Translations under genes and position numbers: made by a program | In this document: positions 35,981-46,374 of the stretch, piece by piece | How the letters are laid out: the number at the start of each line of letters is the position of its first letter | Numbering within the stretch: position 1 is the first letter of the stretch | Notes under the pieces: model-generated | Databases searched by the model: none | The model's input: only the letters and a program-made list of their open reading frames with translations | Told to the model about the DNA's origin: nothing | Source of the DNA: Macrotrachela quadricornifera | Lineage: Eukaryota > Rotifera > Eurotatoria > Philodinida > Philodinidae | Length of the DNA: 64,000 nucleotides | Direction of reading: 5' to 3' | Assembly (NCBI GenBank): GCA_022393335.1 | Contig: JAJEKB010000498.1 | Span: 216,873-280,872, forward strand

Positions 35981-36406
35981 ATGAGAAGACATATATCTAA
36001 ACATGGTCCACGTCTTCGAAAAAAATTATTAGCATCAATTATATTAAGTATTCCATTAACTGCAATTTTGATCGATACTTTTTGGGGTTTTCCCATCGGA
36101 TGGATATGCATTATAATATCAATTATTATAATATTACATTTACCAAAATGTCTTAGTGAACCAAAACGCGAAATCGATATTGTAATACTTTTATATAATA
36201 CCCAATGGTTTGTAGTTACTGGATTTCGATGGTGTATCGGTCCATTTACTATGTTTGTTTTAATGATAATATCCCATGCCACCACTGTTTTGACAACTGC
36301 GTCGCAGTTGCGCAACAGTTTGACCGCAATTGGACACATGGGTAGATGCTTCTATATACACATATTTGCGATTATTTCTTGTTTTTTTTTCAATATAAAA
36401 CAATAA
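35981..36406 (+). CDS. Hypothetical membrane protein
   Basis: Frame of 141 codons from ATG 35981 (MRRHISKHGPRLRKKLL); an upstream ATG at 35834 is possible but adds unlike sequence. There are about four hydrophobic segments: SIILSIPLTAILIDTFW, GWICIIISIIIILHL, CIGPFTMFVLMIISHA and a C-terminal YIHIFAIISCFFF. A basic N-terminus would stay in the cytoplasm. Codon use is A/T-ending like the genuine genes nearby, and the opposite-strand frame over the same bases looks like its shadow. No family is recognised; it might be a fragment of a GPCR-like or transporter gene. It begins only 265 bp from the 2.84-kb element. Confidence 0.4.
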   Translation: MRRHISKHGPRLRKKLLASIILSIPLTAILIDTFWGFPIGWICIIISIIIILHLPKCLSEPKREIDIVILLYNTQWFVVTGFRWCIGPFTMFVLMIISHATTVLTTASQLRNSLTAIGHMGRCFYIHIFAIISCFFFNIKQ

Positions 36407-37496
36407 AGATTTTTTCAATGATATATTATGTTATAAACAAACAAAGAAATAAAAGAAAAGAATAAATGAATATAAGGATATAAAGCGGTCACTTTTGTCT
36501 ACTTTAATCATTGAATTTTATTGAAGCAACGCATCGGTCAAGGACGAGCATCGTTTTGAATCCGATAAATTGTGTCGAGCTTAAAAAACATATTATAGAA
36601 TTAATACGATAAAGCTGTTGTAGCTTTCTTTGAGCGATCATGTCGTTCAAACAAAATTTTCTAATTTGCTTGAATCAGCTATTACGTAAAATGCAAAATT
36701 CATTGCAAGACTAATAGCATGTTTATAAACGTATGTTTTTAAATTTGTTTTGCAGTTGCACATCATCGGTAATGTAACAAGTCGACTTGCAAACAACTAT
36801 CTTGCAAAATCATCGAATGTTTCATATGATAATCTGCCTTATTTTTGCAACCATCAAGATTAATTAAAATCTTAATTTCTGGATGATGATACAACATGTG
36901 AATGACCATACCAATGGAGGATGGATCTTTTATTAAGATCTTTTAACCATTTTCATGCTTCTTTTTCTTTGTCAGTAGCAACGTTTCGATAACTTTCATT
37001 TCACTATTTCTATTCGAAATAATTTTTATTTGAAAATCACATTCAGGATATTTTCTGTATCTTGAACGCCGGTATATCTATGCTGATGAATTTTTTTTTC
37101 CTTTGATACATTTCGATTCATATATTATGGTACCTCCGAACTATGCTATCAAGTATTGCCATATATTGCTTTTTAGATAGTAAGAACATTTTTAATAACT
37201 CTCATTTCTAGTGATATAGATCTCAAAGCAGACTTAGATCAATAGCATTATATGCGGCATACAATTGATAAAAAATCATATTTTTCCGATCAACGACTGA
37301 AGCTACATAAGGAAATATATCCTGAAGTATCAGATTGGCTGCTTAAGCCCATATATATATATATATTCTCAACAGAAAAAAATGACTATTAATCTGTTTG
37401 AATATTAAACTTTATATTTTTATTTAAAAATCAATGTCTTTCTTATAATACAATATTTTTTGGCATTAAAATTTTAACTGAAGAATGTTTTAATGT
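36407..37496. other. Intergenic, no supported gene
   Basis: AT-rich spacer with a short (TA)n run near 37349-37366. No gene or inverted repeat was recognised. Confidence 0.5.
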
Positions 37497-38528
37497 TTAT
37501 GGATGATTTTTTCTCCATTGATAAAGACAACCTGTTTCCATATCAGAAAAGTAGAATTGATTTCCTTGATTTACAGCAATCATTTGAGGATAACCCATTG
37601 AAATATCGATTTTTCCTAGACATTCAACAAGTTGAAGTTGTGATTGCCATTGACATTTAAAAATCATTGAATCAGATAAGATGTAAATATATCCTATTTT
37701 ATCAATAGTCATAGTCGAAATTGTTTTTCCTTGTTCAATAAATGGTAAATCGACTTTAACTAATATTCCATCATCAGGTGACATAGTTAAAATTTGTGTT
37801 GAATCATAAATAAAAATTTTGTTTGATTGTGAATGAAAAAGTAAATATGGACAATTATTTATAGGTATTGTAGTTAATTCTTGAATAATTGTATTTTCAT
37901 TTCGTATATCTAATGTGTAAAGTTGAGAACTATCTAATAAACTAAAAACAAAAACTCCGATGGTTGATGTTTGTGCAATTGACCATGGTTGAATACTTCG
38001 TCTTTCTTCAGATTTTTTAAATACATCAAAATCATAACAAAAAATATTTTTTGATTGTCCTTGAACAAACGGACGATTATCTTCAAGTTTGATTGTCAAA
38101 AATGAAATAACACCTTCATTAAGTACAACTAATTGATTATTTTCAGGTAAGAATAATAATGAACAAGGATTATCTAATTGATAAGTTCTCCATCCAAATC
38201 TACGCCAATTTCGTCGATTAGCAACTTTTTCTTCATCATCATCTGTTGATGGTTCACTGTCTTCATATGGATCTGAAACACGAGGTGTTTCATCATCGGA
38301 TTCACCTTGAGAATAATTTTCATCGTCATCATCAACATTTATTCCTTGAAATTTTCTGTTGTGTTGACGAACAATCTCTATATTATTATTATTATTATTT
38401 AAATCAATTCGAGTTAAATGATAATTTGTTAATACATAAAGAGTATTGTGTTCTTCATCTATTTGTATCGTTGTTGGTTCAATAAGATCACGTGCTAAAA
38501 CTTCACAATGAATTGTATTTGAAGCCAT
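37497..38528 (-). CDS. Predicted beta-propeller-like protein of unknown function
   Basis: Single exon of 343 aa from the ATG at 38526-38528 (MASNTIHCEVLARDLIEPT). An ATG 39 bp further upstream adds an Arg/Asn-rich leader and is less likely. Repeating strand patterns resemble propeller blades: TIQIDEEHNTLYVLTNYHLT, then CSLLFLPENNQLVVLNEG, then YLLFHSQSNKIFIYDSTQI, then TMTIDKIGYIYILSDSM, then MIAVNQGNQFYFSDMETG. An acidic insert (about residues 65-100, Asp/Glu/Ser-rich with DDDDENY) splits blades one and two. No signal peptide. Relation to NHL/SMP-30-type propellers is plausible, but no signature residue settles the family or any activity. Confidence 0.7.
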   Translation of the reverse strand: MASNTIHCEVLARDLIEPTTIQIDEEHNTLYVLTNYHLTRIDLNNNNNNIEIVRQHNRKFQGINVDDDDENYSQGESDDETPRVSDPYEDSEPSTDDDEEKVANRRNWRRFGWRTYQLDNPCSLLFLPENNQLVVLNEGVISFLTIKLEDNRPFVQGQSKNIFCYDFDVFKKSEERRSIQPWSIAQTSTIGVFVFSLLDSSQLYTLDIRNENTIIQELTTIPINNCPYLLFHSQSNKIFIYDSTQILTMSPDDGILVKVDLPFIEQGKTISTMTIDKIGYIYILSDSMIFKCQWQSQLQLVECLGKIDISMGYPQMIAVNQGNQFYFSDMETGCLYQWRKNHP

Positions 38529-38922
38529 ATTATTATGATTATTATATAGAATTCGTTTATATCTCAATGTATATTTATAGGTCTTTCTTGCACAATAGTT
38601 TTGACTGATGGTGTAATTTCTCTTTTGTTTTATTATGGCAGATTTTGTTTTTCATTATCTTATCTTAATAAATATTTATGTTTAACTCGAATGATCTTCA
38701 TCAACATATTTATGTTTTTTTTATAAAAAAAAGCTCAAAATTTTTCAAATGAAAGAATTTAATTATTCAATTTTGAAAATTATTATATATTGTTAAATTC
38801 TTTTCTTCTCGAATTGAAATATTACTGATTCATGTCACCATCTTTCATTGTTTTTTTTCATTCGTTATATTGAATATCTTTTATAAATCAATTTTTTTTC
38901 AAAAATATATAGTAAATAGAAA

Positions 38923-39646
38923 ATGAGTAATCGAACAATAACACGCGATTTAGAAGTAGTAAGTCAAGGCGAACGTGGTAGTCTTGAAATCTTCTCAGCT
39001 TCATCAGATATTGAACGAATTCCATATAGTTCTTTTCTTGTTAAATTCACTCTAAAAAGTGGTTCAAGGTAAATGTAAATAAATTATTCTATCATTTGAA
39101 TTAATTTAATATATTTAAAGTATACTAAATCGAACGGGTCTTCATTGGCATGAAACACATACGGAATATTTACGAGTATCATCTGGTAAAGCATTTGTTA
39201 CTGTTGATGGTATTACATCAATAATTGATTCAAATTCTGGTGAAATTTGTGTTCGACCAGGTGTTGTACATGAATGGGGTGTTGCAGAAGAAAATAATGA
39301 TAATGAATTAATTATATGGGAACGAACTGAACCAGTTGATGGTGAAAAAGAAGTATTTTTTCGAAATATGATTTCATCTTTAATTGATTCATCACTTGGA
39401 AATCCATTTTCATCTGAATGTATTCATCGTCGTTTATCGATTCGAGATATTTTACAAATATTAGTTACATTTCGAGCACTTGATAATTATCCAGTTATAT
39501 GGAATGGAATAGGAAAACGATATATTACTTATTTTATACTTAATATTGGAGATTTATTTGGAAGAATATGTTTTGGTTTACAACCTATTTATATTGAATA
39601 TACTCCACAATGGTTATGGGATAAACATAAATTAAAACGTCAATGA
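38923..39646 (+). CDS. Cupin-domain protein
   Basis: Two exons, 38923-39068 and 39121-39646, are joined across a 52-nt GT-AG intron and give 223 aa. Cupin motif 1 is GLHWHETHTEYLRVSSGKA (His57, His59, Glu64) and motif 2 is VRPGVVHEWGV (His99). The three His and one Glu expected to hold a metal are present. The first exon supplies the N-terminal strands, and the segment after residue 130 is helical (SSLIDSSLGNPF, then RDILQILVTFRALDNYP), ending with a Trp/Tyr-rich tail. Single-domain cupins include dioxygenases, isomerases and sugar-binding proteins, so the substrate is open. No targeting signal. Small cupins of this kind occur in bacteria and fungi, and transfer is possible but untested. Confidence 0.85.
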
Positions 39647-40558
39647 AAAATCTTTCTAAAGATTTATTATGAGTTTATTTTTTTTTTTTGAATTAAAATG
39701 AGTATTTTATTATAGAGTATCTACTTGAAACCGAACATAAGATTTCAATCTTAAAATTGTTGCTATTTTATAGACTAGATGAACTAATATTATAATGATA
39801 AATATCATATCTATTACTTTTTACTTTTATGCCTAATATATAAAAATATGTTCTTGAACAAATAATAATGTCCACTACAATAAATGTCTTTATTGAAACG
39901 GTTTGTATCAAAAATATTTTATTGAGTTTAACTAATATTGACATGTTTCTTTTTTTATTTAGATGAAAATTCATCATTCTACTAAATTAATTTTAAAATT
40001 GTTAAATTTCCGTTATAATAGGCAAAATTATTGAGAATAAGCTTAAATTGAATTTATATTATGATCAAAGACCTATTATAGTAGTTATTCTACATATTAA
40101 ACTGATACGTTCATCGAATGTATATGTACAAGAATGAGAAGCACATGTTGTATAGTATTATTCATAAACTACACTTATTTTCCATGTATCAACCAAAAGT
40201 TCATCAACTAAATATTGAACAATAATACCAGGAAATAAAAGAGAAGCAGCAAGTCGATTAAATAGACAAAAGAAAGAGTATGCTCTGAAAATTTTAGGTT
40301 TCAGATAGTATAAAAATGACATCTAGACTATTCTTATTTATAATTAAATAAAATAATAACTGATCACAAAACAGAATCCAAAAATTATTTGATAAACTTC
40401 TCTTATAATTAGAATTATTGATTAGAAAAACAAGATAAAACTATCATTTATATCTTCATTCGTTTATTAAAGATAATCATTTATTACTTAGAGTTATCCA
40501 AAAGAAATGGCGAAAATACTTCGTGTTCTTATAGAAAGCTTGAAAATTTTTTTTTTCA
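39647..40558. other. Intergenic, no supported gene
   Basis: AT-rich spacer between the cupin gene and the Cys-rich relic. No repeat structure was recognised. Confidence 0.45.
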
Positions 40559-41132
40559 ATGAACAGACAGTGTTTTTCATTCTATATTAAAATGTACACC
40601 AAATATTGGGCAAAAGAAATAGAATATTCGTCTGTTTCTGAAGATGTGCAGTTACTAATAAATTCATGGAGTGAGCAAACTGACTTCAGCATTTTTGATG
40701 AAGTTTTTGCAAGAGACATTACGCGTCCAAAAATGCAAATTTCATCGATAACTACTGGTGATATTCAATCACTCCATCGCTATTTCTTTCGTCAATGGAA
40801 ATATCTGAAGCAAAAAATAAGTGATCGCATAGCAATTGATTGTATAAACATTAACATAACTTCTCGAAACAACATTTTAAAAATTTACTCCTTAATACGC
40901 AACCAATTAACATCAGATTAAGTTTCTCCAATGATTCAATATGCTTGGTTTTCAAGCGGTTATTTATCACAAGGTCCTACCCGTTCTACGAATGTGCAAG
41001 ATATCTGTTTTTCTTTTAATGAGGTTTTCTGTTCCGTACCATCATGTGCTGACTGTTCATTTATCGCTAGCAGTTTTTGTGATTGTGTACTTTGCTTCAC
41101 ACATTTTTTTTATAGAAGATCATAAGCATTAA
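40559..41132 (+). pseudogene. Broken ORF with C-terminal Cys-rich module
   Basis: A 120-codon frame starting MNRQCFSFYIKMYTKYW ends at a TAA (40919-40921). The same frame reopens at once (SPMIQYAWFSSGYL), through VQDICFSFNEVFCSVPSCAD and SFCDCVLCFTHFF. A +1 shift is then needed to finish as FFIEDHKH. The spacing of Cys and final His suggests a small zinc-binding module at the end of a larger helical protein. One stop and one frameshift point to a decayed copy. No family name is certain; the module resembles a rotifer-specific C-terminal domain, from memory only. Confidence 0.4.
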
Positions 41133-41669
41133 AACTAAAATTTTGTTTAACGCATAACAAGAAACACAATCAAAACTGATAAAATCAATGGTGATCAGCT
41201 TATTTTTGAATCAACTACCATCAGAATATACTCATGTAGTTAGAGGTGTTACGAGGTCGATACAAATTAAAAAATGGAATTGATTTTTATTTCAGAAGCT
41301 TAAAAAACGTTTTCTCAAAAGTTGCTTGCCAAAAAAAAAATGTCTCCAATCATTGAGTGGGCGGAAGAAGGGGAGGGAGTATTCTTTTCCTAAACTCCAT
41401 TTGCGGTACCTCTGCTTCTACTATATTCATTCATAAAGAAGATTCATAAAAATACATATAGTATGCTGAAAAGTGGTATATAGCTGTTTTCACATGTCAC
41501 CCAGTCATCCAGTGAAACAATGTTTTAGCCCTAATTCTCTAAAAACGGAGTCTCAGCAGATAATTCTTCCATAGTTGGTATTAGGAACCTATATGTAGTA
41601 AGTCGATGTAATTAAAATTGGCACCTCCAGAGCATATCTAGAGACCTTTCCTTATAAATAAAAATTCTT

Positions 41670-42232
41670 TTTACTAACGAGAAAATCTCATTAACTGCAT
41701 ATTTTGCGGATAGTTAGGATTCAGCGTAGATCAAAACTTTAAAAGGATATGTCTCATTATACCTTTTCTCTCAGGTTATACTCATCTTACTGAATTTTCA
41801 TCATATTCTACGATATTATGATATCAACGGCAAAAACGAATTTCTGTCTGAATTTTCCCCCAACAATAGATCTCAGGGTCCTTATTGTATTCTGAAAATT
41901 GTAGCTCAAACGCTTAACTTTTTGTTGAGAAATGAGATATCTAAAATATGAGCTAGTTTTGGTGGTTTTGTATGAAATTGATGTTTTTTTTCCAGATATA
42001 TACTATCTCGGAAGAGGAACATCCATTTGAGCTGAAACTTTCAGAATATAATAAGAACCGTAAGGTCTATTGTTGGGAGAAAATTCAATAAAACGAGCAA
42101 AACGCGAGAAGTAAGGTCCAATGGAACGAAATCTTTTAGAGTTTTTATCTATGCTATGAGTCCTAATTATCAGCAAAATATGAACTCAAACGAAGTGTAT
42201 CAGTTGGTGAGGTTTTCTTGTTAGGGAAACAT
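41670..42232. repeat. Foldback repeat, about 560 bp
   Basis: The left arm from about 41675 (TACTAACGAGAAAATCTCAT) pairs with the complement of the right arm ending near 42225 (CTAACAAGAAAACCTCACCA). Pairing continues through CATATTTTGCGGATAGTTAGG and CCCAACAATAGA to near 41915/42030. One arm has an 18-bp insertion. No coding capacity. Confidence 0.7.
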
Positions 42233-43902
42233 GAAATTTAACAACATTATTTCAACGAACAACGTTAACAATTACTTTTAGAAATAAACGATATATTAAA
42301 TATACTTCTTCATAAAAATGAAATACTTTCTGATACTTAATCGAAGAATATCAAATGAAAAAATAGTTATAAACAATGGATTAACATATACATGATCAAT
42401 AGATAGAGAAAAGAAATGTATAACAAGGTAGTATGTAAAAACAAATACAAAAAAATGTTTAATTTAGAATAAAATATCCAGGTTAATCAATACCACTATT
42501 CGTATTTTCACATTATACTGTTGCTTACGGGCGGTAACTTCATTATGATAGAGCCGTATTTCTTCGTCACATCATACGACCATATACGATCTGTTTATGC
42601 ATCGTAAAGTAACCGTAAGTGGAACGTATACGGACCGTATTGTTCGATTTAGATAACCATCTTTTTTTTGCTTCATCATCTTTGATATTTGGCAAAATTG
42701 TTTCACCAATAAATGCTTGAAATTGATTGGCAAATATTTATTATATGTTTCTTTAGTAAGAAAAAGATATCATTATTTTTTTGTTTTCTTGAGTTATTTA
42801 TACCAATATGTACACCTGTTAATTTACCATAACAGTCAAGAACAATCGAACCGCTAGGATTAGGCAAAGTATTGCAGTTATGTAAAGCATATGAATCATT
42901 TTAACATGCTTCTTTTAAAAGATTTCCTATCGAAATTGACTTGTAATCAACATGATGACAACGATTCAATTCGTAAATCGTTAAATTTTTGTAGTCATTT
43001 AAATTTTTATATTGTGTTAACTACCTTTCTTCAAGTAATTCACCATTTTATCCGACAAGATATAAGTTTGAACTTAATGGAACGTCACCTGGTTTTGATG
43101 AAATCGAATCGAATTTTGATTTAAAATGTTGATCTTTTGTCATATTTGGTATTTCATTAATGAGAAATATTTATCGGGAGCAGGATCACAAAAGCCAACC
43201 AATATGTTAGAATAAGATTTTTTCTTTGTACCCCGTAATATTGAATCAAATGTATGTGCATATGTTAAAAGGAGATTATAATTAGTTATTAATCAACCAC
43301 TACCATAGATCATTTCAATTGATGATTTATAATCATAAACAAGTCCAATACGAAGAATTAAAGGACTAATGAATAATAAAGAAGATTTTATTTGATTTTC
43401 ATTTGAAACTTTCGGTAAATAAATTTTCCATGTTGATCCATCAAAAGTATAAGGATATGTTTCTTGTATTGAGTTGGTTTGAGTACTACCGTTTGCTCTC
43501 TCATCTAATACTAATTTAGGTATATTATTTATTTTGTTTAACACTGTTTGTTGTTCTTCTGAACTAGTCTACAGTAAAAAAAATCTCTCGTAAGTTAAAT
43601 TTATATACAAAAATCAAATAAACTTCTTTTCTTACTGTTGAATATAAATTATTTAAAAGTAAATACTAATATCTTGGAACTTTAATACATTCATCACGAT
43701 ATTTCCAAAAATTTCCTGTTAACTTATGAAATCTAAATAATAAGAAATAAAATGCATGTCAATTCTATTTTTATGTTTTCAGGTACCATACTTACAATGA
43801 ATTAAATCTGGATTTGACTTATTCAATATTACTATCTGATACATCAATACTTGGTTCATCATTTGGTCTAAAGAATCATCGGATAGATTTATGTTGATAC
43901 TA

Positions 43903-45363
43903 CTTAGGGCATACCAAAAGTAGTGGCCACCGTATCTTAATTTTTTATAGAAGGCTTAAGAAAAATTTCCTTCTTTTTTTAATAGATAGAGCGTCTTTTG
44001 CTCTACTTTTCTACGCTATTTGATCCCTATTCAACTGATATCATAATCATAAAATTTTGATAAGAACTGTTTTTGTTGAAAACTGCCTGGCACCATTTAG
44101 ATCATAATCGATGAGACACTTTACATTCCACTTTATCAACAATCAAAACATTGTATTAAAAAACAAAATATACTATAAAATGCAACTTGAAAAGCTCTAA
44201 AATATATGAAGGACTGCTTATTTTGTAGTTGCACTTTTTGTCTTCAAAATGGAAGAATTTTGAGCGGCTAAATTTCGATGTTGCGAAAACAAGATTGTTT
44301 TCTAATGAAAAACTAATTCGGTTTATCCTAATTCAACTTTTTATTACCTAATATGTTTTATTTCAAAAACAACAAGTAACGCTCGTCTGAAGACTCGCTC
44401 AACTCTTTCTCGTAGAAATCGTGTTTCTAAACTACCGTCAAGCTATTCATTTATAAAATCAAAAAAACCGAAGTTAGATTCAAGTTCCTCGACCTCAAGT
44501 GGCTTTGACCAAACTTCATAAACGCAAACGTTTTTTGTTAAAAATTTGTCGTTTGTTTGAAAAATTGATCTTCAAAAAATTTTTATGCAACTGACTTCAG
44601 ATTTGAATTCCTCGTCCTCAATTACCCTTCGGTCAACCCTTATAAAAAAAATTTTTTTTTGCAAAAAAAGTGATCCTTTGTGTAAAAAAATGGATCCAAA
44701 AAAAATTTCGAAAAACTAACATCAGATTCGAGTTTCTCGGTCTAGATTACCCTTTGGTTAAGCTTTATAGAAAATATCAATAGAATGTTTTTTTGACCTT
44801 GTGCGGACACACAAGCAATCAAGCGAGCAGACAATTTATGTTTGGAAGACTCTTCTCTATGAGCAAGAGAAAATACACTGCAAGATGCAGCGTGAAGAGC
44901 TCTACATTTTTTAAAGAATTATAAAAAGATGAGATCGGAAAAAAACGAATTTGTGTTTTATCAAAAAGCAATCTTGTTTTAGCAACATCGAAACTTGGTC
45001 GCTCAGAATTTTTCTATTTTAAAAACAAAAAGTGCAACTACAAAATAAGCAGTCCTTCATATATTTTAGAGCTTTTCAAATTGCATTTTATAGTATATTT
45101 TGTTTTTTAATACAATGTTTTGATTGTTGATAAAGTGGAATGTAAAGTGTCTCATCGATTATGATCTAAATGGTGCCAGGCAGTTTTCAACAAAAACAGT
45201 TCTTATCAAAATTTTATGATTATGATATCAGTTGAATAGGGATCGAATAGCATAGAAAAGTAGAGCAAAAGACGCTCTATCTATTCATAAAAAAAGGAAA
45301 TTTTTCTTAAGTCTTCTGTACGAAATTAAGATGCGGTGGCCCCTAGTTTTGGTACGCTCTAAG
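43903..45363. mobile_element. Foldback DNA transposon with TA target duplication
   Basis: Arms of about 450 bp are near-perfect inverted repeats. The left starts CTTAGGGCATACCAAAAG at 43903, and the right ends with the complement of CTTAGAGCGTACCAAAAC at 45363. TA flanks both sides (43901-43902 and 45364-45365), as in Tc1/mariner insertions. Pairing runs inward to about 44345 and 44935 (CAATCTTGTTTT region). The loop is filled by MITE copy B, a second insertion. No transposase. It lies in the first coding exon of the dead gene on the minus strand. Confidence 0.85.
44373..44876. mobile_element. MITE family M, copy B (nested)
   Basis: Starts CAAGTAACGCTCGTCTGAAG like copy A and ends with GACTCTTCTCTATGAGCAAG. 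It lies in the loop of the foldback transposon and so is the younger insertion. The AATC tract is shorter here (CAATCAAGCGAGCAGACAAT). The central part differs from copy A by an internal duplication and lacks the middle segment. Confidence 0.75.
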
Positions 45364-45376
45364 TAATTGTGTCCAT

Positions 45377-46374
45377 GACAACCTGTTTTATAATTTATTG
45401 TGAGAAGTTTCTTCCAACTGTGACAGGCATCGTAATTATCTTCTATCGTTGAAGTGATCGATAAATAACTTTATCCATGTCAATAATAATTTTTATTTGT
45501 GTTTGCATCGTGTAACTGTTTTTCTTAGTTCTTATCAACAGAAATAATATTATCATCATCATCAAACAAAAACATCATTCAAATAGAAACAATTCGTTCA
45601 GTTTTCTCTTCGTCTTTTTTTGATGATCAAAAGGATGAAGCTGTGAAATGTCAACAACTTTTTTATTTCCAGCATAAAACTTCTCACAAATGATGTAAAT
45701 AAATACTGAATATAATATCCAACAAAATAGACCAGTAAAATCCTAATAGAATAAGAAAACAAACTGGATAAATATTAATATAGAGATTAAAGTTGATATC
45801 GATCGAATAAAATAATCTGTTAATGACAATCTGTTAAAAATATCTTCCTACATTATGTGTGAATATTATTTTGGCAGAACTGTTCATGTCCGATCTCGTT
45901 ATTATGGTTATATTTCGAAAACAAATCAATCACAATTTTGTGTATAATTAAAAGACAAATGTGTCTGTGATATATATATGCATCAAAATAAAGAAATGTG
46001 CAATACATTATTTAACATAATTTGCTGGTGAAATTTTCTATAAATAATGCCCAACTGTCAATGAATAGCTCTGGAAAATTTCAGATGGATCTATTAATAT
46101 TGCACTGATTAATGAGTCTGACAATAGTATTTCATGGTTTTCTTGTATATCAAAAATTATAGTAAAATGGTCACACGTTCCTAACGGTTTGATAAATTCC
46201 AGTGGAATGTATATTGTAAATAGATGGGACAGACCTGCAAGGACAATCAGAGTCGGTCATACAGTATACGCATACGAAATGTCAGTGGCCTAGCTCTTCA
46301 AATCACTATAATACAGGGGAAATGAGGAAATTTTGACAAGTCGTATATATTGTCTAGCATTATATTTTGTTTGA
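45377..46374. other. Intergenic, no supported gene
   Basis: AT-rich spacer between the dead gene and the permease. A few upstream codons of the dead gene may extend to about 45460, but an in-frame TAA lies 21 nt before its ATG. Confidence 0.45.

Larger units (their letters stand above)
42700..45376 (-). pseudogene. Dead gene with trypsin-like-fold end, split by a foldback transposon
   Basis: On the minus strand an ATG at 45374-45376 opens exon 1 (MDTI), which is cut by the 1.46-kb insertion and resumes at 43902 (SINLSDDSLDQMMNQVLMYQ). Further exons read KLTGNFWKYRDECIKVPR, then NKINNIPKLVLDERANG, then YTFDGSTWKIYLPKVSNE. The final part resembles a serine-peptidase-like core: PGDVPLSSNLYLVG, a stop, NGELLEE, and finally NCNTLPNPSGSIVLDCYG followed by KLTGVHIGINNSRK. 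The position of GNSGG in active proteases here reads NPSGS. In-frame stops and frame changes occur between segments, so the gene is dead regardless of the insertion. The family assignment is from the last motif only. Confidence 0.55.

Noticed and set aside
35965..36339. 124-codon minus-strand frame
   Set aside because: Mirror of the plus-strand membrane protein, whose codon use fits the genome better.
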